From Pelotomaculum sp. UBA5255 (GTDB taxonomy: Bacteria; Bacillota; Desulfotomaculia; Desulfotomaculales; Pelotomaculaceae): 11,599 nt of DNA. The translations under genes and the position numbers were made by a program. Below, one piece after another: positions 1 to 5,827 of the stretch. The notes below the pieces were generated by a model. It did not search any database, had not been told where the DNA came from, and worked only from the letters and a program-made list of their open reading frames with translations. The DNA lies in the NCBI GenBank assembly GCA_002408725.1, contig DHTR01000067.1:492-12090 (forward strand), written 5' to 3'. Position 1 is the stretch's first letter; every line of letters begins with the position of its first letter.

Positions 1-753
1 CAGTCCCAAATCCCGTATCTAGCCGCAGTCGTCCCTCCGGGTTCAGACGTAGGACAACTGGGGGACTTTACCCCCAACTTCGTTCCCCCGGTAAAGACCG
101 CCACCGCCCTGGCGGGAGAATGCCTGGTAGGGATTTATAACACCCATACCGGTGAAACCTACAGCCAGACGGACGGGCTGGAAAGGCTGGAAGGCAAGCG
201 GGGTGGGGTGGTCACGGCGGCGATGGCACTCCAGGGGGCGCTGGAAGAAAAATACGGGATCAAGGTGGTGCGGTCCGAACGGATCCATGACGCAAGCTAC
301 AATACATCCTACCTCGAGTCGGAAAAGACGCTGCGGGAAATGCTGGCTGAGCATCAAGGACTAAGAGTTGTTCTGGACATTCACCGGGATTCCGGAAAAA
401 CCAGGGAGCAGAGCCTGGTCCTCATCGATGGACAGGAGGTGGCTCCTATTCTTTTTATTGTCGGCTCCGATACGCGCCGCCCCTTTCCGGGTTGGCGGCA
501 GAATTATGACTTTGCGGTCGAGCTTTCCGGAACAATTAATGAAATGTATCCCGGGCTCTCACTTGGGGTCAGGGTAAAGGACGGCCTTTATAACCAGTTC
601 TTGCACCCCCGCGCCGTACTTGTGGAGTTGGGGACTTCCCTAAATTCTACGGAAGAGGCGGCCCGCTCCGCACGGCTGCTGGCCGATGCCCTGGCCGCTG
701 TCCTGGCCGGGGGCGGAACCGGGTTGGCAGAGCCCGGAATTGAGTCGGAATAA
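1..753 (+). CDS. spoIIP: Stage II sporulation protein P (SpoIIP), 3' part
   Basis: The reading frame is open from base 1 to the TAA at 751-753, giving the last 250 residues; the N-terminus, including any signal anchor, lies outside the window. SpoIIP is a peptidoglycan amidase/endopeptidase that works with SpoIID and SpoIIM in septal thinning and engulfment during sporulation. Visible family marks are YNTHTGETY (residues 46-54 of the fragment), an RSERIHD stretch followed by the Y..SY.ES segment, DIHRDS in the middle, and VELGTSLN near the C-terminus. By analogy with Amidase_3-type enzymes, the His residues of NTHT and DIHRD and the Glu of VELG are the likely zinc/catalytic residues; this assignment is inference. 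In B. subtilis the gene also lies upstream of yqxA-lepA. An internal ATG at 208 is not the true start, because family sequence continues upstream of it. Confidence 0.93.
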   Translation, partial: QSQIPYLAAVVPPGSDVGQLGDFTPNFVPPVKTATALAGECLVGIYNTHTGETYSQTDGLERLEGKRGGVVTAAMALQGALEEKYGIKVVRSERIHDASYNTSYLESEKTLREMLAEHQGLRVVLDIHRDSGKTREQSLVLIDGQEVAPILFIVGSDTRRPFPGWRQNYDFAVELSGTINEMYPGLSLGVRVKDGLYNQFLHPRAVLVELGTSLNSTEEAARSARLLADALAAVLAGGGTGLAEPGIESE

Positions 754-764
754 GGCAAGACAAA

Positions 765-779
765 CCGGCAAGCTGCCGG
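765..779 (+). repeat. Short inverted repeat downstream of spoIIP
   Basis: CCGGCA (765-770) and TGCCGG (774-779) form a 6-bp GC-rich stem with a 3-base loop, 12 bases after the spoIIP stop codon. A run of five T (814-818) lies too far downstream for a classic intrinsic terminator. An alternative longer-range pairing of AAACCGG (762-768) with CCGGTTT (810-816) would enclose it. It may be a weak terminator or an RNA-stabilising 3' hairpin; the function is inferred. Confidence 0.35.
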
Positions 780-872
780 AATTTATGCGGCGCACAGGTA
801 TAGACTCCACCGGTTTTTAACAATACTAGCAGTAAGTCCACGAGTATATAATCTAACTTCAGGAGTGATTGG

Positions 873-1289
873 ATGAGCCGCACCGGATATCTGCTGGCGA
901 TCCTCCTTTTTATTTTAGTCGTTATGGCGGGGGTTTCGGTAGTCCTTACTGAATTTAACCGGATGATTCGCCCGGCGGCCCCTGTCAATGCGTTAAACCT
1001 GGAAGCAGCCGGAAACAGCACTTATCGTGTAGAAATATTGGGGGAAGAGGCGGGTGTAAAGCTGCCCGGTGATTTTTCCCCGGCCGAAGAAATGTTTAAA
1101 AAAAGTCATGCGGCCCTGGTGGAAGCGATATGCTTGATGAGGGTTAAAGCCGGACATGTATCCGATAACTGGCGCCCCGCGCTCCAGGAGACCGGGAAAA
1201 GGCTTTTTGCTTACGGTTCGTCTGTGTTTGCAGCAGTCGTGCAGCCTCTACAAGAATGGCTTCAATCATTGGATGCCGGGAAGCGTTAG
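873..1289 (+). CDS. Small membrane-anchored protein in the yqxA position
   Basis: This encodes 138 residues. The start ATG is preceded by AGGAG (861-865) at 7 bases. Residues 6-26 are a strongly hydrophobic helix (LLAILLFILVVMAGVSVVL) after a short basic start, which suggests a single-pass membrane anchor or uncleaved signal. The rest (about 110 residues) is soluble and mixed-charge, with a single cysteine (C87) and a C-terminal amphipathic stretch. In B. subtilis the gene at this place, between spoIIP and lepA, is yqxA (DUF3679), a small membrane protein of unknown function. Position, N-terminal helix and size agree, but the sequence is not similar enough for me to assert homology. Co-location with spoIIP hints at a sporulation or envelope role; this is inference only. 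Confidence 0.75.
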   Translation: MSRTGYLLAILLFILVVMAGVSVVLTEFNRMIRPAAPVNALNLEAAGNSTYRVEILGEEAGVKLPGDFSPAEEMFKKSHAALVEAICLMRVKAGHVSDNWRPALQETGKRLFAYGSSVFAAVVQPLQEWLQSLDAGKR

Positions 1290-1292
1290 TAT

Positions 1293-1321
1293 TTGCGACC
1301 CCTGCCGCATGGTGTTATAAT
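1293..1321 (+). promoter_or_regulatory. Sigma-A-type promoter for lepA
   Basis: A -35 box TTGCGA (1293-1298) is separated by 17 bases from a perfect -10 box TATAAT (1316-1321). A TG at 1313-1314 gives an extended -10 motif. Transcription would start near 1328, leaving a leader of about 37 bases with AGGAGG at 1347-1352. The promoter lies entirely between the yqxA-position gene and lepA, so lepA can be expressed independently of the sporulation gene upstream. Confidence 0.7.
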
Positions 1322-1364
1322 TATATAGTTATTTGTCGTATAAGTGAGGAGGATCACGCCCTGA

Positions 1365-3170
1365 ATGAAGTGGGACAAGGATAAAATAAGGAACTTTTGT
1401 ATTATTGCTCATATCGACCACGGGAAATCCACCCTGGCGGACAGGTTGCTGGAGCTTACCGGCGCTTTGAGCGGGCGTGAAATGGCTGAACAGGTGCTGG
1501 ACAAGATGGATCTTGAGCGCGAGCGGGGAATCACCATCAAGATGCAGGCCGTGAGACTGGTTTACCGGGCCAGGGACGGCCAGGATTACCAGTTAAATCT
1601 CATTGACACCCCCGGGCACGTGGATTTTTCTTATGAGGTATCGCGCAGCCTGGCTGCCTGCGAGGGGGCGCTGCTGGTGGTGGACGCCGCCCAGGGCATT
1701 GAGGCCCAAACTCTGGCTAATGTTTATATGGCCCTGGAGCACAATCTGGAAATAATCCCGGTAATTAATAAAATTGACCTGCCGAGCGCGGAGCCCGAAA
1801 GGGTAAAACAGGAAATAGAGGACGTCATCGGCCTTGACGCATCCGGGGCCGTGCTGATCTCGGCCAAGAGCGGGACAGGTGTTGAGGAGATTTTAGAGCG
1901 CATCGTGGACAGTATTCCACCGCCCGCAGGAGCGGCACAGGCGCCCTTAAGGGCGCTGATTTTTGATTCCCACTACGACCCTTACAAAGGTGTGATCGCC
2001 TATATCAGGGTTGTTGACGGCGCGGTAGCGAAGGGCATGCAAGTTAAATTGTTGGCCACCGGCAAAGAACTGGAGATCAACGAGGTTGGTATTTTCAGCC
2101 CTGCCCTTACTTCGGTGGGTGCACTGCACACCGGGGAAGTCGGCTTTATTGCTGCCAGTATCAAAAACGTAAAGGACTGCCAGGTCGGTGACACCGTTAC
2201 GGAAGCTTCCTGCCCGTCCCCCGTTTCTCTTCCCGGCTACCGCGAGGTAACCCCAATGGTTTACTGCGGGCTTTACCCCGTTGATACGGTGGATTACGAG
2301 AGCCTGCGGGATGCCCTGGAGAAGCTCAGATTGAATGACGCATCTCTAATCTACGAGCCCGAGACTTCGGAGGCGCTGGGTTTCGGTTTTCGCTGTGGTT
2401 TTCTGGGTCTTCTCCACATGGAGATTGTCCAGGAGCGCCTGGAGCGTGAGTACGGACTGACCCTGATCACAACGGCGCCAAACGTTGTCTATCACGTGAA
2501 AACCACCGCAGGGGAAACGCTTGTCATTGAAAACCCGAGCAAGCTGCCCCCCGTTGGCAATCTTGATTTTATTGAGGAACCTTTTGTGAGGTCGACAATC
2601 ATGGTGCCCAAAGATTACGTGGGGGCGGTAATGGAGCTCTGCCAGGAGCGGCGCGGCATTTTTACCAACATGGAATACATGAGCGTAAACCGGGTTATGC
2701 TCAACTACGACATGCCGCTCAGTGAAATTATTTACGATTTTTTTGACCAGTTGAAATCCCGGTCCAGGGGTTACGCCTCTCTAGACTACGAGCTGGCCGG
2801 CTACAGGCAGTCCGACCTGGTAAAGCTGGATATATTAATAGCCGGTGAAGTCTTGGACGCCCTGTCCATCATCGTTCACAGGGACAAGGCTTATTCCAGG
2901 GGGCGGTATTTCGTGGAGAAACTGCGGGGACTAATCCCTCGCCAGATGTTTGAAATCTCGATCCAGGCCGCAATTGGCAACAAGGTTGTTGCCAGGGAAA
3001 CGGTCAAGGCGGTGCGCAAAGATGTTCTGGCCAAATGTTATGGGGGCGATATTTCCCGTAAGCGCAAGCTTCTGGAAAAGCAAAAGGAAGGCAAGAAGCG
3101 AATGAAGCAGGTTGGAAATGTTGAAATCCCGCAGGAAGCCTTTATGGCTGTTTTAAGCGCAGAGGATTAA
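1365..3170 (+). CDS. lepA: Elongation factor 4 (LepA), ribosome-associated GTPase
   Basis: This is a 601-residue protein, the usual LepA length (about 600). LepA/EF4 is a membrane- and ribosome-associated translational GTPase implicated in back-translocation or in initiation and 30S assembly. GTPase motifs are in order: G1 AHIDHGKST (15-23), G2 RGIT (54-57), G3 DTPGH (81-85) and G4 NKID (135-138). Domain II follows from about residue 190, then the EF-G-like domains III and V. The LepA-specific C-terminal domain is present: GGDISRKRKLLEKQKEGKKR and a final VEIPQEAFMAVL. The missing domain IV and this C-terminal domain separate it from EF-G. The start ATG follows AGGAGG (1347-1352) at 12 bases. 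It has its own promoter upstream. Its place next to hemW and the hrcA operon is conserved in Bacillus. Confidence 0.98.
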   Translation: MKWDKDKIRNFCIIAHIDHGKSTLADRLLELTGALSGREMAEQVLDKMDLERERGITIKMQAVRLVYRARDGQDYQLNLIDTPGHVDFSYEVSRSLAACEGALLVVDAAQGIEAQTLANVYMALEHNLEIIPVINKIDLPSAEPERVKQEIEDVIGLDASGAVLISAKSGTGVEEILERIVDSIPPPAGAAQAPLRALIFDSHYDPYKGVIAYIRVVDGAVAKGMQVKLLATGKELEINEVGIFSPALTSVGALHTGEVGFIAASIKNVKDCQVGDTVTEASCPSPVSLPGYREVTPMVYCGLYPVDTVDYESLRDALEKLRLNDASLIYEPETSEALGFGFRCGFLGLLHMEIVQERLEREYGLTLITTAPNVVYHVKTTAGETLVIENPSKLPPVGNLDFIEEPFVRSTIMVPKDYVGAVMELCQERRGIFTNMEYMSVNRVMLNYDMPLSEIIYDFFDQLKSRSRGYASLDYELAGYRQSDLVKLDILIAGEVLDALSIIVHRDKAYSRGRYFVEKLRGLIPRQMFEISIQAAIGNKVVARETVKAVRKDVLAKCYGGDISRKRKLLEKQKEGKKRMKQVGNVEIPQEAFMAVLSAED

Positions 3171-3209
3171 AAAATATCCGTTTAATACTATAGGAGGGGG
3201 CAGTATTGA

Positions 3210-3428
3210 GTGAGTTGCTATCTGCGGCATTTGAAGCCTGTCCTGGGTGAGCTGGGTATAGAACCGGCAACCAAGGAGGAGCGAAAGCGAATTGACCTGG
3301 CGATCAGGGCAGTCGTGGGCAAGGACGCAAAGGACCCTTGCAACGAGGTCTGGAAAGAGGTCAAGACCTGGCTCCAGGAAGAAGGGAAAAAGAAGTCCCT
3401 CGTGGAGGAATTAAAGAAGCTCGGATAA
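3210..3428 (+). CDS. Small hypothetical protein, 72 residues
   Basis: A GTG start with AGGAGG (3192-3197) upstream at 12 bases, the same spacing as lepA, supports a real small gene; it ends 42 bases before hemW. The protein is charged, mostly helical in character and lysine/glutamate-rich. It has two cysteines (C3 and C44), no membrane segment and no signal peptide. It opens with MSCYLRHLKP, and its centre reads EERKRIDLAIRAVVG. I recognise a general resemblance to short conserved proteins that begin MSCYLRH in anaerobic bacteria, but I know no function for them. The gene is absent from the matching Bacillus position between lepA and hemW. It is probably co-transcribed with lepA and hemW. A TTG at 3206 is in another frame and stops quickly. 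Confidence 0.72.
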   Translation: MSCYLRHLKPVLGELGIEPATKEERKRIDLAIRAVVGKDAKDPCNEVWKEVKTWLQEEGKKKSLVEELKKLG

Positions 3429-3470
3429 AAAAAGACTATATAAATACTATATAATGAGGTGTTGGGACGA

Positions 3471-4607
3471 ATGGCCATTGGCCTCTATATTCACGTCCCT
3501 TTCTGTGTTAAAAAGTGCCTTTACTGCGACTTTACCTCTTACCCCTATAATCCTTCGGACGCGCAAGCCTACTTGAAAGCCATCCGTCGGGAGATGCATC
3601 TGTACCGGCAACTCCTAACCAGCGACGAGCGGGAATTGTCCAGCCTGTTCATTGGGGGAGGGACGCCTACGTGCCTGGCGGTCGGGGAGCTTAAGGACAT
3701 GCTGGAAGAGGTGCGTCGTGTTTTTAAGCTTTTGCCCGGTTCTGAAATAACGGTCGAGACAAACCCTGGCGCCATTGATCGGGACGGGTTTAGTGAACTC
3801 TTCGGGGCAGGGGTGAATCGCCTGAGCATCGGTGTCCAGTCCTTCCAGGACGACCTTTTAAAAGTACTCGGACGCATCCACGATGCCGGGGCAGCGGCGG
3901 AAGCGGTGCAGCTAGCCAGGGCTGCAGGCTTTAAAAATATTAACCTCGACTTTATTTTTGGTATTCCGGGTCAGACTGCCGGGGATTGGCTGGATACCCT
4001 CCGGCGCGGCGTGGATCTGTTCCCGGAGCACATCGCCGTGTACGGGCTTCAGTTGGAAGAGGGGACTCCCCTGGAGCAAGCCGTTGCCCGGGGTAAACGA
4101 AGAGCCTGCCCGGAAGACCTCGAACTATCCATGTACAGGACCGCAATCTCCTTACTTACGGGCTGTGGCTATGAGCACTATGAGATATCCAATTTTGCCA
4201 GGCCGGGCGGGAGATCCAGTCACAATTTGAAATACTGGTTGAACCATCCCTACCTGGGTCTCGGTGCAGGAGCTCATTCTAGTTTTCGGGGAGAGCGGTT
4301 TTCCAACGAGACCTCCTTAGAAAGGTATTTAGAAAAGGCTTTCCGGGGAGAATATCCAGTAAAGGATAGGGAACTGATTTCAGTGCAGACGGCAATGTCG
4401 GAATCCATGTTTCTCGGCTTGAGGCTGATCCAGGGAGTCAATCTGGATTTGTTTTACCGGCGTTTCGGCATGCGGGTTGAAAATGTTTACGGCAAGCAAA
4501 TTGCCCGTCTAGCCGAACAGGGGCTTATTGAAGTCGGCGGTGGGCACTTGCGCCTCTCAGAGCGGGGACTCCCGGTGGCCAACCGGGTTTTCCAGGAATT
4601 CGTGTAA
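3471..4607 (+). CDS. hemW: Radical SAM heme chaperone HemW (formerly HemN-like)
   Basis: This gives 378 residues from the ATG at 3471. GAGGTG (3456-3461) sits 9 bases upstream, so the in-frame GTG at 3459, which overlaps that site, is less likely. The radical SAM cluster motif CVKKCLYC has cysteines 12, 16 and 19 and is followed by DF. The fourth cysteine of true HemN (coproporphyrinogen III dehydrogenase) is absent, which points to HemW, a heme-binding protein that delivers heme to acceptor proteins. Other marks are GGGTPT (62-67), ETNPG (96-100), RLSIGVQSFQ (117-126), DFIFGIPGQT (160-169) and HNLKYW (251-256), the last typical of HemW. A C-terminal winged-helix-like region ends the protein. 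The gene precedes hrcA as in Bacillus, where it was named hemN. Older databases will call it oxygen-independent coproporphyrinogen oxidase. Confidence 0.94.
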   Translation: MAIGLYIHVPFCVKKCLYCDFTSYPYNPSDAQAYLKAIRREMHLYRQLLTSDERELSSLFIGGGTPTCLAVGELKDMLEEVRRVFKLLPGSEITVETNPGAIDRDGFSELFGAGVNRLSIGVQSFQDDLLKVLGRIHDAGAAAEAVQLARAAGFKNINLDFIFGIPGQTAGDWLDTLRRGVDLFPEHIAVYGLQLEEGTPLEQAVARGKRRACPEDLELSMYRTAISLLTGCGYEHYEISNFARPGGRSSHNLKYWLNHPYLGLGAGAHSSFRGERFSNETSLERYLEKAFRGEYPVKDRELISVQTAMSESMFLGLRLIQGVNLDLFYRRFGMRVENVYGKQIARLAEQGLIEVGGGHLRLSERGLPVANRVFQEFV

Positions 4608-4674
4608 GGATGCGAAAAATACCGTTCACATGCTTTAAACTGCTTGTTTTCATGAATCCTTATAGCCATTTCCC

Positions 4675-4704
4675 TTGACAAATATACATAGTTGATGCTA
4701 TTTT
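4675..4704 (+). promoter_or_regulatory. Promoter of the hrcA heat-shock operon
   Basis: A perfect -35 box TTGACA (4675-4680) is followed after 18 bases by TATTTT (4699-4704), with TG at 4696-4697 making an extended -10. The predicted start is near 4711, just upstream of the CIRCE operator at 4720. This is the usual arrangement for HrcA-controlled genes, where repressor bound over the initial transcribed region blocks sigma-A transcription. It lies in the 157-base gap after hemW. Confidence 0.75.
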
Positions 4705-4719
4705 TTATTTAGCGGGAAT

Positions 4720-4746
4720 TTAGCACTCAGTAGCATAGAGTGCTAA
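4720..4746 (+). promoter_or_regulatory. CIRCE operator (HrcA binding site)
   Basis: A perfect 9-9-9 inverted repeat, TTAGCACTC-N9-GAGTGCTAA, fits the CIRCE consensus with no mismatch. It lies between the predicted transcription start (about 4711) and the hrcA ribosome binding site (4753-4758), so it is in the 5' leader. HrcA binds CIRCE as a dimer and represses chaperone genes under non-stress conditions. Everything transcribed from this promoter, including the archaeal-like chaperonin, should be derepressed by heat. Confidence 0.97.
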
Positions 4747-4764
4747 CAAAAAGGGGGGTCCGGC

Positions 4765-5814
4765 ATGAAAATGGATGACCGCAAGCAAAAGGTGCTTATG
4801 GCCATTGTCCAGGACTTCATCGCCACTGCCGAGCCGGTTGGTTCCCGGACCATTGCAAAGAAATACAAGCTTGGGGTGAGCCCGGCCACCATCCGGAACG
4901 AGATGGCGGACCTGGAGGAACAGGGCTATATTGAACAGCCCCATACTTCTGCAGGGCGCATCCCGTCACAGCAGGGCTATCGCTATTACGTGGACTATTT
5001 AATGAAGAGGAAAGAGCTTTCGGTCGAAGAAGAAGCTTTAATCAGCAACCAGTTTGAGAAAAAAGTCAAAGATGTGGGTCAGGTCATCCAAAAGGCGGGA
5101 TTGCTTCTTTCCCAGATCACCCAGTATGCCTCAATGATCATGCCACCACAGATAGGGACCAACAGCTTTAAACACATCCAGCTCATATCCATGCATCCTT
5201 CCCGGGCCATGGTGATTGTGGTGATGGATAACGGGATGTTGCACCACAGGGTTATCGAAGTACCCGAAGGCATTACCTCCAACGACATGGAGACCATATC
5301 CGGGGTCTTGAACGCCAAGCTCCAGGGTCTAACTATGGAGAGCATCAAAATGACCCTGATGAAGGAAATTTACCTTGAACTTGCCATGCATAAGCATATT
5401 TTGGACCTGGCCATGGAATTAATTCAGGACAGTCTGCTGCTGAAGACCGAGGATAAAATCTACCTTGGCGGGGTATTTAATATGTTAAATCAGCCGGAAT
5501 TTCATAATATTGAAAAGGTCAAAACTCTGCTCAGTATTATCGAACAAGAGAAAATGCTTTGTGAGTTACTGGCGGATCGGGGCCGTGAAGTCGGTGGTGT
5601 AACCGTGCGCATTGGTGATGAGATTAAGAGCCACAAAATCAAAGAATGCAGTATGATTACCGCTCCCTACTCTATCTGCGGCAAGCGCGTAGGATCCATC
5701 GGAGTACTCGGGCCGACCAGGATGGAGTATGCCAAAGTGGTAAGCGTTGTTGAATTTATGACAAAGAATCTTTCCCGGGCAATGGAAAGAATGATTTTGG
5801 GCATGGGAAAGTAA
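4765..5814 (+). CDS. hrcA: Heat-inducible transcription repressor HrcA
   Basis: This encodes 349 residues, the normal HrcA length. The N-terminal winged helix is clear: PVGSRTIAKKY (24-34), then GVSPATIRNEMADLEEQGYI (37-56), then HTSAGRIPSQQGYRYYVD (60-77), the family signature. A central GAF-like regulatory domain and a C-terminal dimerisation region follow. HrcA represses class I heat-shock genes by binding CIRCE; in B. subtilis its activity depends on GroEL, which acts as the stress sensor. The gene is first in its own CIRCE-controlled operon, so autoregulation is expected. GGGGGG (4753-4758) precedes the ATG at 4765 by 6 bases. An in-frame ATG at 4771 (residue 3) is a possible alternative start at 12 bases. 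The stop codon overlaps the ribosome binding site of the next gene. Confidence 0.97.
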   Translation: MKMDDRKQKVLMAIVQDFIATAEPVGSRTIAKKYKLGVSPATIRNEMADLEEQGYIEQPHTSAGRIPSQQGYRYYVDYLMKRKELSVEEEALISNQFEKKVKDVGQVIQKAGLLLSQITQYASMIMPPQIGTNSFKHIQLISMHPSRAMVIVVMDNGMLHHRVIEVPEGITSNDMETISGVLNAKLQGLTMESIKMTLMKEIYLELAMHKHILDLAMELIQDSLLLKTEDKIYLGGVFNMLNQPEFHNIEKVKTLLSIIEQEKMLCELLADRGREVGGVTVRIGDEIKSHKIKECSMITAPYSICGKRVGSIGVLGPTRMEYAKVVSVVEFMTKNLSRAMERMILGMGK

Positions 5815-5819
5815 GGAGG
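5814..5819 (+). promoter_or_regulatory. Ribosome binding site of the chaperonin, overlapping the hrcA stop
   Basis: AGGAGG begins on the last base of the hrcA TAA (5812-5814) and lies 8 bases before the TTG at 5828. This fixes TTG as the start: no in-frame ATG lies nearby, and family sequence begins within a few codons. The overlap implies translational coupling of the repressor gene and the chaperonin. Confidence 0.8.
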
Positions 5820-5827
5820 AACCGTAT

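Noticed and set aside
847..852. TATAAT as a promoter for the yqxA-position gene
   Set aside because: No -35 box at 16-18 bases, and the implied start (about 859) would leave almost no leader before the ribosome site at 861.
3450..3455. TATAAT as a promoter for hemW
   Set aside because: No -35 box lies upstream and the implied start would fall downstream of the ribosome binding site.
3471..4607. Calling the radical SAM gene true HemN (coproporphyrinogen III dehydrogenase)
   Set aside because: The fourth cysteine after CxxxCxxC is replaced by DF and the length (378) fits HemW rather than HemN (about 450).
4605..4662. TAAGGAT/ATCCTTA inverted repeat after hemW as a terminator
   Set aside because: The 7-bp stem is AT-rich with a 44-base loop and no T run; it is more likely chance.
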